Source: Glycomyces sp. TRM65418 (GTDB lineage: Bacteria; Actinomycetota; Actinomycetes; Mycobacteriales; Micromonosporaceae). From it: DNA of 64,000 nucleotides. The stretch spans positions 124,001-188,000 of the forward strand of contig NZ_JAJFAX010000006.1 of assembly GCF_019710475.1 (NCBI RefSeq), written 5' to 3'. A program made the position numbers and the translations under genes. Below are positions 25,440-36,992 of this stretch, piece after piece (positions within the stretch are counted from its first letter, which is position 1; the number at the start of each line of letters is the position of its first letter). A model generated the notes under the pieces. The model saw only the letters and a list, made by a program, of their open reading frames with translations, searched no databases and was not told where the DNA came from.

Positions 25440-25508
25440 TGCAGCGGAGAAATATTCACATTACCGCTTTTCATGATGAGATATCCCTCATTTCATAGAA
25501 TGCCGTAC
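25440..25508 (+). promoter_or_regulatory. AT-rich promoter region of the secreted glucosaminidase gene
   Basis: A sharply AT-rich island in a 70 % GC background. It contains the inverted repeat ATGAG-N6-CTCAT at 25476-25491 and the -10 box TAGAAT at 25496-25501, 7 nt before the ATG at 25509, so the transcript is probably leaderless. AT-rich DNA of this kind is a typical Lsr2-binding target (inference). Confidence 0.5.
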
Positions 25509-26603
25509 ATGGGCGTATTCCATGTATCCATCCGATTCATGCTGATTCTCGTGCTCGCCGCCGGAGCGATCCTCGTCGGCGCGGCCCCGAGTCAGGCGAA
25601 GATCACCGGTGCGATCATCACCACCGAAGGCGGCACGCTCAACGTGCGGTCCGGCCCGGCCACCGACCAGAAGACCGTCGGCACGCTCGCGAACCGAGCC
25701 AACCCGGAGGTCTTCTGCAAGGTCCGCGGCGAGGAGATCGACGGCCACGTCCGCACCTCCTCCACCTGGCTGCGCATCGGCAAGGACCGGTGGATCTCGG
25801 AGGCCTACGTCACCTGGTCGCCCTCGCAGCCCGTCCCCTGGTGCTCCGCCGCCAGCAAGGCCGCCACCGAAGCCCGCGTGACCACCGCCGGCGGCGAACT
25901 CAACGTCCGCTCCGCCGCCTCCTCCGGCGCCAGCCGCCAAGGCGGCCACCCCAACGGCGCGATCGTCGGCGTCGAATGCCAGGTCTGGGGCCAGCAGGTC
26001 GACGGCACCGCCGGCAAGACCGGCGTCTGGTACAAGATCGGCGACAAGCGCTACGTGTCCGCCGCCTACATCAAATGGACCGCCGGCGTGCCGTGGCTGC
26101 CGTGGTGCGGCCAGAACCCGCCGACCGTCCCGCGCGGCGGCAACCAGGGCTTCATCGACACGCACGCCCCCGCCGCCCAGGCCAGCGACCGCGCCACCGG
26201 CGTCCCCGCCTCCGTGACCCTCGCGCAGGCCATCCTGGAGACCGGCTGGGGCCGCGGCGCGCTGGCCCGCGAGGACCACAACCTCTTCGGCATGAAGTGC
26301 TTCGGCTCGCCCGGGAAGCACGCCATCGGGTGCCGCGACTACGCCACGTTCGAGTGCAGCCCCACCGGCGGCTGCTTCGACATGAACGCGACGTTCCGCG
26401 CCTACGCGGACGTGGCCGACTCCTACCGCGACCACGGCGAGCTGCTCGCGAACTGGTCCCGCTACGCCACGGCGATGCAGCACGCGGACGACCCGAAGCG
26501 CTTCGCCAAGGAGATCCACAAGGCCGGCTACGCGACCGACCCCAAGTACGCGGAGAAGCTCATCGGGATCATGGACGACCACGACCTGTACCGGTTCGAC
26601 TGA
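25509..26603 (+). CDS. Secreted GH73-type endo-beta-N-acetylglucosaminidase with SH3 repeats
   Basis: 364 residues. A signal peptide (about 1-30, ending GAAPSQA) is followed by two SH3b-like repeats (about 33-112 and 122-200, each with a LNVRSxxxx motif and a closing cysteine) and a glucosaminidase domain (about 210-364) with catalytic Glu244 in AILETGWGRG and NLFGMK. It should cut the glycan backbone of peptidoglycan. The SH3b domains probably bind the cell wall. Start ATG 25509 is 7 nt after TAGAAT; longer in-frame starts would sit upstream of the promoter. A terminator follows at 26650. Confidence 0.88.
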   Translation: MGVFHVSIRFMLILVLAAGAILVGAAPSQAKITGAIITTEGGTLNVRSGPATDQKTVGTLANRANPEVFCKVRGEEIDGHVRTSSTWLRIGKDRWISEAYVTWSPSQPVPWCSAASKAATEARVTTAGGELNVRSAASSGASRQGGHPNGAIVGVECQVWGQQVDGTAGKTGVWYKIGDKRYVSAAYIKWTAGVPWLPWCGQNPPTVPRGGNQGFIDTHAPAAQASDRATGVPASVTLAQAILETGWGRGALAREDHNLFGMKCFGSPGKHAIGCRDYATFECSPTGGCFDMNATFRAYADVADSYRDHGELLANWSRYATAMQHADDPKRFAKEIHKAGYATDPKYAEKLIGIMDDHDLYRFD

Positions 26604-26649
26604 GTCGCTCGACCGGCCGCACCGAAGACCGCGTTCCCGCCATCGGAAG

Positions 26650-26679
26650 CGGGCCCCGCCGAAGGGCGGGGCCCGTTTT
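26650..26679 (+). terminator. Rho-independent terminator
   Basis: CGGGCCCCGCC pairs with GGCGGGGCCCG (11 bp, loop GAAG) and is followed by TTTT, 46 nt after the glucosaminidase stop. Confidence 0.88.
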
Positions 26680-26803
26680 CGGCACCGTGAAGGATGAGTG
26701 AAACGTCACATCGGCACGGGAATCCGCAGCACGGAGGAGGGTAGCCTCGAGAGGCGGTCCGCGTTCGAACAGCGGGCCTCCAGAAACTGTCGGACCCGAA
26801 CGT

Positions 26804-26809
26804 TAGATT
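26804..26809 (+). promoter_or_regulatory. -10 box of the leaderless uvrA promoter
   Basis: TAGATT is exactly 6 nt before the GTG start of uvrA; there is no ribosome-binding site. Only a half LexA-like site (GTTCGAAC) is visible upstream. Confidence 0.6.
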
Positions 26810-26815
26810 CCCACC

Positions 26816-29791
<2,976 letters not shown>

Positions 29792-29925
29792 CCCTGCCGA
29801 ACGGCGTGTGCAGCGAAGGGGTTTCGCAAGCGCCGCAATCGAAGACCGTGTGACTCGAGCGACGCGGCCGGAACCGGCCGCGTCGCTCCCGTCTGCCGCC
29901 GCAAGGGAATGCGAGCATCACCGGC

Positions 29926-30537
29926 ATGCTCTTCATAGGAGCGGTCACGGCCGCCCTGCTCACGAGTCCCGGCCTCGCACGATGCGTCGCCCTCGCCACC
30001 GACCGACACCCCGACCCGCGGCTCGTCGCCGCCGTGAGCGTGGCCTCGGCCCTGCTGATCGCTTGGCGCGCCGAGGGACTGCTCTACGGCTGCGCGCTCG
30101 GCGTGGTCGCCGCGGTCGGCATCCCGGCGGGCTGGATCGACGTCTACCAGCGGCGCCTGCCCGACCTCCTGATCCTGCCCGCCTACCCGCTGACGGCCGC
30201 GCTGCTGCTGGCGAGCGGGGACGCGGACGCGATGCTGCGGGCCGCGGCGTGCGCGGCGGCGGGCATGGCGCTCTACGGGGTGGGCTGCGTCGCAGGGCAC
30301 GTCGGCTTCGGCGACGTGAAGCTGGCGGGACTCCTCGGCCTCGTACTCGGCTGGATGTCCTGGCAGAGCGCACTGGCCGCGGCGGTTGCGGCAGCCCTCA
30401 TCGGCGGGGTGCAGGCGGTCGCGGTGCTCCTGATGCGCCGCATCGACCTTCCCTTCGGGCCGGCGATGCTGCTCGGCACGGCCGCGGCGCTGGCAGTGAC
30501 AAATATGGACATTATTCACTTAGCGCTGATTTCATAA
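29926..30537 (+). CDS. A24-family prepilin peptidase-like membrane protease
   Basis: 203 residues with about six hydrophobic helices. The two catalytic aspartates of the A24 family are present: D72 in GWIDVYQRRLPD and D130 in VGFGDVKLAGLLG (GxGDxKL motif). It lacks the N-terminal methyltransferase domain, so it is the short TadV/CpaA-like form. Such enzymes cleave leader peptides of type IV pilin or Flp-like proteins at the inner membrane. No pilin or tad genes are nearby. Its last codons (NMDIIHLALIS) lie in AT-rich DNA unlike the rest of the gene. Confidence 0.85.
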   Translation: MLFIGAVTAALLTSPGLARCVALATDRHPDPRLVAAVSVASALLIAWRAEGLLYGCALGVVAAVGIPAGWIDVYQRRLPDLLILPAYPLTAALLLASGDADAMLRAAACAAAGMALYGVGCVAGHVGFGDVKLAGLLGLVLGWMSWQSALAAAVAAALIGGVQAVAVLLMRRIDLPFGPAMLLGTAAALAVTNMDIIHLALIS

Positions 30538-30649
30538 AGAAAGCCGTGACACGCGGAAAATCCCATGAGATCCTCCCAAATGCCCATATAGTCATAATCG
30601 GTTCTGCGATATCGGGACCGACCATCGAAATCGATTCAAGGGAGCGTTC
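30495..30649. other. AT-rich island between the A24 peptidase and the small secreted protein
   Basis: About 150 bp of low-GC DNA beginning inside the 3' end of the peptidase gene and reaching the ribosome site (AAGGGAG) of the next gene. Candidate -10 elements (for example TATAGT near 30587) are present; no operator symmetry stands out. Confidence 0.5.
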
Positions 30650-30973
30650 ATGCTTCGTAAAGCTCTTCAGGGTGCTGCGGTCGCCACTGGCGCCGTCGCC
30701 CTCGCCGTCAGCGTGGCCTCGCCCGCCATGGCCCAGAACGGGTACGACTACAGCCCTGACGATGTCGGCGGCTTCTACATCCTGTCGAACATCTGCTTCG
30801 ACGTCAAGGAGATCGTCTACCTGGTGGACGTCGAGGTGCTCACCAACGACGGCACCAACTGCGACTTCATCAGCAGCGAGACCCACGCCAACGGAAACGA
30901 CGTCGTCTTCAACGGCACCGACCGTGGCTGGCACGACCGCGACCACAAGCACAAGCACGGCTGGGACGACTAA
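30650..30973 (+). CDS. Small secreted protein with a His-rich tail, function unknown
   Basis: 107 residues. A signal peptide (1-28, ending SPAMA) precedes a mature chain of about 79 residues with two cysteines (in SNICFDVKE and TNCDFISSE), suggesting one disulfide, and a charged tail WHDRDHKHKHGWDD with four histidines that could bind metal. I do not recognise the family; it is chaplin-sized but lacks chaplin motifs. ATG 30650 has GGGAG 7 nt upstream. It follows a lone prepilin-type peptidase and is followed by a strong terminator. Confidence 0.75.
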   Translation: MLRKALQGAAVATGAVALAVSVASPAMAQNGYDYSPDDVGGFYILSNICFDVKEIVYLVDVEVLTNDGTNCDFISSETHANGNDVVFNGTDRGWHDRDHKHKHGWDD

Positions 30974-31069
30974 GTCGACCTGCCTGGCGCCTCTGACGTG
31001 AACCGGCACTGCAACTGGTGCGAGCACCAGGAGTCCACCGGTCGCTAGGCGCCTGAGTGAGAACATCGA

Positions 31070-31100
31070 GGGGCGGTCCACTGACACCATGGACCGCCCC
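31070..31100. terminator. Bidirectional terminator between convergent genes
   Basis: GGGGCGGTCCA pairs perfectly with TGGACCGCCCC (11 bp, 9-nt loop), between the small secreted protein gene (+) and the cellulase gene (-). Confidence 0.8.
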
Positions 31101-31139
31101 TTCGCCGCGCCCGGGATCACCCGGGCGCGGCCGTCGTTC

Positions 31140-33719
31140 CTATCCCGCCGAGCAGCTCACCGAGGTCGGCGCCACCGCGGTCCGGGCGTCCTTGGCGCCG
31201 ATGAGCCCGAACGTGAACGTCCGGCCCGGCCCCAGGGCCGTCCCTCCGCCCAGCTCGGTCGCGGTCACCGTGTGGCCCTGCTGGGTCAGCTCCACGCTCC
31301 ACGAGTGCAGGATGGACTGACCGGTCGGCAGCGCCCACGTCAGCCGGAGGTCCTCCAGCGGCTCGGTGCCCGTGTTCGTCACCAGGACCTGCGCGTTGAA
31401 CCCGCCCGGCCACTGGCCGTTGATCTTGTACTGGACCTCGCAGGAAGGCGAGGCCGCGTCCGTCCCGGCCTGGTCGGCCGCGAAGTTCGCGACCTGCGCG
31501 AGCGAGGCGTTCCAGTTGATCGTCAGCTCGTTCGTGGCCCACGAGCCGATGTCGTCGATGTAGCACCGCTGGGGCGCGCAGCCGCCCAGCCAGCGCTGCG
31601 CGACCGGGTCCCACGTACCGGTGACCGTGTTCGGGCCGCCCGCGAGCGTCCCGGCCGGCGGGTTCGGCAGGCTCGGGTCGAGCTGGTTCGCGTACCAGCG
31701 GCTGTGCTGGTTCCGCGAGTCGTGCGAGCCGTACCCGGTCACATAGGAGTTCCCGAGCGCGTTGCGGCCCAGGATGTAGTCGAGGCCGACCAGCACGCCG
31801 TCGCGGTACCGCTGCTCGCCCGTGAGGTCGAAGGCGGCGCCGACGACCACGAGCTCGTTGAGCACCAGGCTGTTGGAGCCCCAGTCGAAGGTCCCGTCAG
31901 AGCCGTAGGACAGGTCCCACGGGCTCGACTCCTGCTGCGCCAGGTACTGTTCCGCGCCCGCGACGACCTGCTCGATCACGTCGGCGCGTCCCGGCAGCGC
32001 GTTCGGCACGAGCGCCAGGTCGAGCTTCGCGAGCGGGGCCACGTGTCCCCAGTCGAAGCCGCCCGCGTTGAACACGTCGGCCTCGTGCAGTTTCGAGGCG
32101 AGCACGTACTCCTCATAGGACTTCTTGCCGGTGGTCAGGAACAGCTCCGCCGCGGCCCAGTAGAACTCGTCCGAGACGTCGTTGTCGCCGTACGGGCCGC
32201 CGCCCGCACCGCGGTCGACCGCGTACACGTCCGGGTGCGCCAGCGCCGCCGCCCAGGCGGTCTCGGCCGCCTCCAGGGCCTGCGCCGCGAACTCGGCGTC
32301 GTAGGGCTCGAAGAGCCGGGCCGCCTGCGCGGCCGCGGCCGCCAAGTTCAGCGTGGCCGCCGTCGACGGCGGTTCGAGGAACCGCGCCTCCGGGTCGTCG
32401 GCCGGCATGAGCGGCAGCCCGGTCCAGTTCTCGTCGTGGATCTTGTGGTGGGCCATGCCCGCGAGCTCCTCGCCGGCGGGGACCTGCATCGCCATCAGGA
32501 ACTCGATCTCCCAGCGGGCCTCGTCGAGCACGTCCGGCACGCCGTCGCCGTGCTCGGGGAGGCGCAGGCTGCCGTCGGCGAGACGGCTCGCGTCGCCGGT
32601 GGGAGCGTGCAGGGCCCGCTCGTACACCGACATGACCTGCGCGACCGAGATGCCGCCGTTGACGACGTACTTGCCGTGGTCGCCGGCGTCGTACCAGCCG
32701 CCGGTCACGTCGAGCGTGTAGTCGCAGGCGCCGCCGTAGCAGGGGACGGCTCCGTCGCCCTGGTTGGGCGCGACGTCCACGTGCCCGGCCTCGCGGCCGT
32801 ACCCGGGTGCGATCGCGTCGTCGATCGCGATGCCCGAGCGCTGCGGGTAGTAGAACGACAGGGCGTCCACCGCCATGTCGCCGTACACGTCGCCGCCGAT
32901 GGCGAACGGGTAGGAGGTCTCGCCGTCGGCGGTGATGGTGAAGCCCTCGCCGGTGGCGGACACGTCCGAGAAGTCGATGACGTGCACCGATTCGCCTGAA
33001 GTGGGGTCGGCGCCGTGCGGGGCCGACTCGCCCTCGGCGACCAGGGCGCCTTCGGCGTCGTGGAGCTGCCACGGAACCGGATCGGCCGCCTCGGTGACGA
33101 GCGTGGCGCGCTTGGGACCGTCGGCGAAGTACGCGACCTGGTTGACCCGCACGCGCGGGCCGGTGTCGGGGTCGTAGACGGGCGGTTCGGCTCCGGTGAG
33201 CAAGGCGACCTCCGAAAGGCAGAACTGCCAGGGCTCGGCCTGGCGGCCGATCTGGAACGCCAGCTGGGCGTCGTTCCAGTCGGCGTTGGCGGTGAAGACG
33301 TAGCTGAAGTTCTGCGGCTCGGGGGTCAGCGCCGGGAACTCCTCCATAGCGGTCGGCCACGGGTCCACGTCGCGCTGGACGAGGGCCCGGACGCTCACGT
33401 CGGACGATGCTCGGGCGGTGAACTGGAGCTCGTAGGACTCGCCGGCGACCAGTGGCAGGTCGTTCTGGCCGACGATGGCGTCCCAGGCGTTCGCCGTGCC
33501 GCCCGGCACGTCGAGACACCATTCGCCGTCGGCGACCGCCCCGGTGAGGTTGGCGGTGGCCCACCAGCCGTTGGTTCCCGAGGCGAAGTCGCCGTTGGTG
33601 ATCAGATCGTGTGGTTCCTCGTCCTGCGCGAGCGCGGCCGGGGCGGCGGCTGCGGCGCCGAGGGTGAGAGCGGTGAGGACGGCGACGCCGAAGCGTCGAC
33701 GCATGTGCGGTCGCGGCAT
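31140..33719 (-). CDS. Secreted GH9 cellulase with N-terminal CBM and C-terminal CBM2
   Basis: 859 residues: signal peptide (1-31, cut after ALA); a CBM4/9-like module (about 36-178, with NGDFASGTNGWW); an Ig-like CelD_N domain (about 188-275); the GH9 catalytic domain (about 282-745), with the catalytic DAGDH motif at 344-348, SYVTGYG and the general acid E731 in NELTINWNAS; and a CBM2 (760-859, bounded by cysteines). It should hydrolyse cellulose outside the cell. ATG 33719 has GGAGG 11 nt upstream; ATG 33704 is an alternative. It is controlled by a consensus promoter and a CebR-like operator. Confidence 0.92.
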   Translation of the reverse strand: MPRPHMRRRFGVAVLTALTLGAAAAAPAALAQDEEPHDLITNGDFASGTNGWWATANLTGAVADGEWCLDVPGGTANAWDAIVGQNDLPLVAGESYELQFTARASSDVSVRALVQRDVDPWPTAMEEFPALTPEPQNFSYVFTANADWNDAQLAFQIGRQAEPWQFCLSEVALLTGAEPPVYDPDTGPRVRVNQVAYFADGPKRATLVTEAADPVPWQLHDAEGALVAEGESAPHGADPTSGESVHVIDFSDVSATGEGFTITADGETSYPFAIGGDVYGDMAVDALSFYYPQRSGIAIDDAIAPGYGREAGHVDVAPNQGDGAVPCYGGACDYTLDVTGGWYDAGDHGKYVVNGGISVAQVMSVYERALHAPTGDASRLADGSLRLPEHGDGVPDVLDEARWEIEFLMAMQVPAGEELAGMAHHKIHDENWTGLPLMPADDPEARFLEPPSTAATLNLAAAAAQAARLFEPYDAEFAAQALEAAETAWAAALAHPDVYAVDRGAGGGPYGDNDVSDEFYWAAAELFLTTGKKSYEEYVLASKLHEADVFNAGGFDWGHVAPLAKLDLALVPNALPGRADVIEQVVAGAEQYLAQQESSPWDLSYGSDGTFDWGSNSLVLNELVVVGAAFDLTGEQRYRDGVLVGLDYILGRNALGNSYVTGYGSHDSRNQHSRWYANQLDPSLPNPPAGTLAGGPNTVTGTWDPVAQRWLGGCAPQRCYIDDIGSWATNELTINWNASLAQVANFAADQAGTDAASPSCEVQYKINGQWPGGFNAQVLVTNTGTEPLEDLRLTWALPTGQSILHSWSVELTQQGHTVTATELGGGTALGPGRTFTFGLIGAKDARTAVAPTSVSCSAG

Positions 33720-33742
33720 GGGGGTGCTCGCCTCCGATGGTT

Positions 33743-33756
33743 TGGGAGCGTTACCA
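33743..33756. promoter_or_regulatory. CebR-like operator of the cellulase gene
   Basis: TGGGAGCGTTACCA matches the streptomycete CebR/CelR site TGGGAGCGCTCCCA at 12 of 14 positions. It lies just downstream of the -10 box, where a bound LacI-type repressor would block transcription. Confidence 0.75.
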
Positions 33757-33762
33757 CACGAC

Positions 33763-33791
33763 ATCTTGTCATTGAAATTCGTGAATGTCAA
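33763..33791 (-). promoter_or_regulatory. Sigma-70-type promoter of the cellulase gene
   Basis: On the minus strand the consensus -35 box TTGACA (33791-33786), a 17-nt spacer and a -10 box CAAGAT (33768-33763) precede the operator and the GH9 gene. Confidence 0.75.
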
Positions 33792-33928
33792 TAAGTCGTC
33801 CGCCGATCCCGCCGCCCAGAGGACGCCCACCCGCGCGGGCACGGCGAGCACCGAGGACCGCGGCCACCGGGCCGCCCGAACGAGCGGTGAGGCGGCGGGC
33901 CGGGGACGGCGCGGTGGGAGCGCCGGTG

Positions 33929-34981
33929 TCACCGGCGGGTCGGGGGACCGCTCGTCCCCCGTACGACCAGCTTCGATTCCAGCTTGAGGAGCACCCCCGG
34001 TTCCCTTGCGCCCCTGAGCTGTTCGTCAGCCGCCTCGACCGCCAGCTGCGCCAGCCGCGGCACGTCCTGCCGCACGGTCGTCAAGTCGATGTGGCTGAGC
34101 CCGGCGATGTGGCTGTCGTCGTACCCCACGATCGAGACCTGCTCGGGGATCTTCACCCCGGCGCGGGTGAACACGTCCAGCAGCCCGATCGCGCACTGGT
34201 CGTTCGCCGCGAACACCGCCGTCGGCAGCGGCCGGACGTCCTTCAGCAGCCGCATCGCCGCCTCCGAACCGCCCTCCTGCGAATGGTCCCCGGAGATCAC
34301 CCGGATCCGATCGCCGAGCCCGTGCGCGCGCATCGCGTCCCGGTATGCCCGCCGCCGCTCCGGCCCGCCCGGCTGGCTCCCCGCGTCCACGTGCACGATG
34401 TCGCGGTGCCCCAGCCCCACCAGGTAGTCCACCACCTCGCGGGCCCCCGGCCGGTCGTACGAGGTCACCACGTCCACACCGGCGTCCTTGATGTGGCGGC
34501 CCAGCACCACCGTGGGCACCCGGTCACCCAAGGCGCTCACGTCGTCGTCGGGGATCGTCGGCCCGCACAGCAGCAGCGCCTCGCTGCGGTGCCCGATGAG
34601 CGCCTCGATCGCCTTGTGCTCGCTCCGGGTCGGCACGGCGGCGCTCAGCACCAGGTCGTAACCGAGCTCCTCGGCGGCCGGGTAGATCGCCTCCACCAGG
34701 TCCACGTGATAGGGGTTCCGCGCGGTGAACAGCACACCGAGGACCTTGCTGCGTCCGCGGGCGAGCAGTCGCGCGGCCATGTCCGGCTTGTAGCCGAGCC
34801 GTGCGGCGGCGTCGAAGACGCGCTCGCGGGTGTCGGGACTCGCGCCGGGCTGGCCGCGGAACACCAGTGAGACCAAGGCCCGCGAGACGCCGACTTCGGC
34901 GGCGACGTCGGCCATCGTGGGCTTGCGAGACCGCGGTGCCGGGGAGCGGTCTGCGGATTTCCGCGAGTGCCTGGGGTTCAT
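33929..34981 (-). CDS. LacI-family repressor, probably CebR-like
   Basis: 350 residues. The helix-turn-helix and hinge are at about 22-78 (TMADVAAEVGVSRALVSLVF, ending LGYKPDMAARLLA), followed by a periplasmic-binding-like sugar domain with GYDDSHIAGLSHIDLTTVRQ. It lies directly upstream of the GH9 cellulase on the same strand, and a near-consensus CebR operator is in the 209-bp gap between them. Repression of cellulose use relieved by cello-oligosaccharides is inferred. ATG 34981 follows GGAAGGA. No cebEFG transporter genes are in the window. Confidence 0.85.
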   Translation of the reverse strand: MNPRHSRKSADRSPAPRSRKPTMADVAAEVGVSRALVSLVFRGQPGASPDTRERVFDAAARLGYKPDMAARLLARGRSKVLGVLFTARNPYHVDLVEAIYPAAEELGYDLVLSAAVPTRSEHKAIEALIGHRSEALLLCGPTIPDDDVSALGDRVPTVVLGRHIKDAGVDVVTSYDRPGAREVVDYLVGLGHRDIVHVDAGSQPGGPERRRAYRDAMRAHGLGDRIRVISGDHSQEGGSEAAMRLLKDVRPLPTAVFAANDQCAIGLLDVFTRAGVKIPEQVSIVGYDDSHIAGLSHIDLTTVRQDVPRLAQLAVEAADEQLRGAREPGVLLKLESKLVVRGTSGPPTRR

Positions 34982-35159
34982 CGCACCGACGTCCTTCCAT
35001 TATGCAGCTGTGCGGGAATCATTGAATCTTTCACCAAACCGACCTGACCTGGGGACACAGTCGAGACAGTCTATCGAATGCCGCACTGAGTCCAGGTACG
35101 TCGGAATTGCGATCAATACGCGCGTTGCGGCCATGGACTCGATGGAGGAGATGAGGGCA

Positions 35160-35498
35160 ATGAGCCGAGTCGCAGTCGAGAACTTCGACGCCGCGGACGA
35201 GTCGACCGACCTCAGCGGACACGGCGGGCGCGACACCGTGGCGATCGACGGCATGCCGGTCGAACGCTCGCGGTTCGACCGGGGACGGCGCCGGTCCACC
35301 GACGGGACCGAGTCCCGCCGGGCGCCCCGCCTCGGCCGCTGCGTCGAAGGACATCTGCTGGTCCACATGGAGGACGGCGCCGACAAGGACATCAACGCGG
35401 GCGCCGCGTTCGAGACCCCGCCGGGCCACGACGCGGAAGTCGCCGGCGATCGCGAGGTCGTCCTGGTCGACTTCGGCAAGGCGTTCGACAACCGATAG
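35160..35498 (+). CDS. Diverged cupin-like protein, metal site apparently lost
   Basis: 112 residues. The C-terminal half ([20 protein letters not shown], then [18 protein letters not shown]) follows the pattern of a small cupin family (APHLGYVVSGRMHVRMDDG...GDAFVIPPGHDAWVVGDE). Compared with what I recall of that family, about five residues holding the metal-binding histidine (EHVKPIAG region) are missing after FDRGRRRS, and APHLG is APRLG. ATG 35160 follows GAGGAG/GAGGGC purine runs. It may be a decaying gene or a non-metal cupin. Confidence 0.55.
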   Translation: MSRVAVENFDAADESTDLSGHGGRDTVAIDGMPVERSRFDRGRRRSTDGTESRRAPRLGRCVEGHLLVHMEDGADKDINAGAAFETPPGHDAEVAGDREVVLVDFGKAFDNR

Positions 35499-35646
35499 CG
35501 GGAGGCCGATCGCTCGAAGCGGGAAGCACCTCTCGCGACGCCCGATCCGGCGCCCGGGTCATGCCTCGACACGAGAGCGGCCCCACTCGCGCCCAACCGT
35601 TGAGACACCACGTCCACCAGGTGCAGAATCACACCCGCCCCAGTGG

Positions 35647-35652
35647 CAGACT
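35647..35652 (+). promoter_or_regulatory. -10 box of the probable leaderless aroC promoter
   Basis: CAGACT is 7 nt before the GTG start at 35660; no ribosome-binding site is visible. Confidence 0.45.
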
Positions 35653-35659
35653 TGACGAC

Positions 35660-36841
35660 GTGTTGCGATGGATGACAGCTGGAGAATCTCACGGACCCGA
35701 GCTCGTGGTCACCCTCGACGGCCTGCCCGCCGGGATCGAGCTGACCACCGGCGCCGTGGCCGACGAACTCGCCCGACGACGCCTCGGTTACGGCCGCGGC
35801 GCGCGCATGAAGTTCGAAGCCGACGTCGTCAGCTTCATCGGCGGCGTCCGCCACGGGCGCACCCTCGGCTCGCCCGTCGCCATCCGCGTCGGCAACTCCG
35901 AGTGGCCCAAGTGGGAGACCGTCATGGCCGCGGACCCGGTCGACCCCGAGGAGCTCGCCGGGATCGCCCGCAACGCCCCCCTGACCCGGCCCCGGCCCGG
36001 CCACGCCGACCTCGCCGGGATGCAGAAGTACGACCACGAGGACGCCCGCCCGATCCTCGAGCGCGCCTCCGCACGCGAGACCGCCGCGCGCGTCGCCGGA
36101 GGCACCGCCGCGAAGGCCTTCCTCAAGCAGGCCTTCGGGATCGAGATCGTCTCCCACGTCAAGGCCCTCGGCCCCGTCCGCGCCAAGGACGGCCTCGTGC
36201 CCACGCCGGACGACGCCGCCGCGGTCGACGCCGACCCGCTGCGCTGCATGGACCCCGAGGCCTCCGCCCGCATGGTCGCCGAGGTCGACGCCGCGAAGAA
36301 GGACGCCGACACTCTCGGCGGCGTCGTCGAGGTCCTCGCCTACAACGTCCCGCCCGGGCTCGGCTCGCACGTCCAGTGGGACCGCAAGCTCGACGCCCGC
36401 CTCGCCACCGCGCTCATGTCGATCCAGTCGGTCAAGGCCGTCGAGATCGGCGACGGCCTCATGCAGGCCGCCGTCCGCGGCTCCTCGGCGCACGACGAGA
36501 TCGTGCCCGGCCCCGCCGGCGGCGTCCAGCGCCTCACCGACCGCGCGGGCGGCCTCGAAGGCGGCATCACCACCGGCCAGCCCCTGCGCGTCTCGGCCAT
36601 GCTCAAGCCCATCTCGTCGCTGACGCGCCCGCTGCGCACCATCGACACCACCACCGGCGAGGCCGCCGAGGCCATCAACCAGCGCTCCGACGTCTGCGCG
36701 GTCCCCGCCGGGGCCGTCGTCGCCGAGCACATGGCCGCCTACGTCCTCGCCGAGGCGGCACTGGAGAAGTTCGGCGGTGACTCCGTGGGCGAGTCCAAGC
36801 GCAACTTCGAGCACTACATCGAGAACCTGCAGGTGCGCTGA
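35660..36841 (+). CDS. aroC: Chorismate synthase
   Basis: 393 residues from GTG, beginning with the family start [15 protein letters not shown]. Other signatures: [11 protein letters not shown], the RPGHAD loop and the C-terminal [14 protein letters not shown] [15 protein letters not shown]. It converts EPSP to chorismate using reduced FMN, the last shikimate-pathway step. A longer open frame to 35561 exists but has no similarity and lies upstream of the -10 box. It heads the aroC-aroKB-aroQ group. Confidence 0.95.
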   Translation: MLRWMTAGESHGPELVVTLDGLPAGIELTTGAVADELARRRLGYGRGARMKFEADVVSFIGGVRHGRTLGSPVAIRVGNSEWPKWETVMAADPVDPEELAGIARNAPLTRPRPGHADLAGMQKYDHEDARPILERASARETAARVAGGTAAKAFLKQAFGIEIVSHVKALGPVRAKDGLVPTPDDAAAVDADPLRCMDPEASARMVAEVDAAKKDADTLGGVVEVLAYNVPPGLGSHVQWDRKLDARLATALMSIQSVKAVEIGDGLMQAAVRGSSAHDEIVPGPAGGVQRLTDRAGGLEGGITTGQPLRVSAMLKPISSLTRPLRTIDTTTGEAAEAINQRSDVCAVPAGAVVAEHMAAYVLAEAALEKFGGDSVGESKRNFEHYIENLQVR

Positions 36842-36992
36842 TGATCCCGCACCCGTCACGCCCACCCGTCGCCCACCGCCACCCGACATCGAGGGCGCTG
36901 CGCGCCCGCTGCGGCCAAGCCGGCCCGCTGCTCCGGGAAACTCGAAACACTCGTCGTTCCGGACGACTCGCCCCTCACCGGAGTGAACGCCG

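Noticed and set aside
26760-26775. LexA/SOS box upstream of uvrA
   Set aside because: Only GTTCGAAC is present; the actinobacterial consensus CGAAC-N4-GTTCG is not satisfied.
31007-31047. Tiny frame VNRHCNWCEHQESTGR after the secreted protein
   Set aside because: 16 codons, no ribosome site and no conservation argument; most likely chance.
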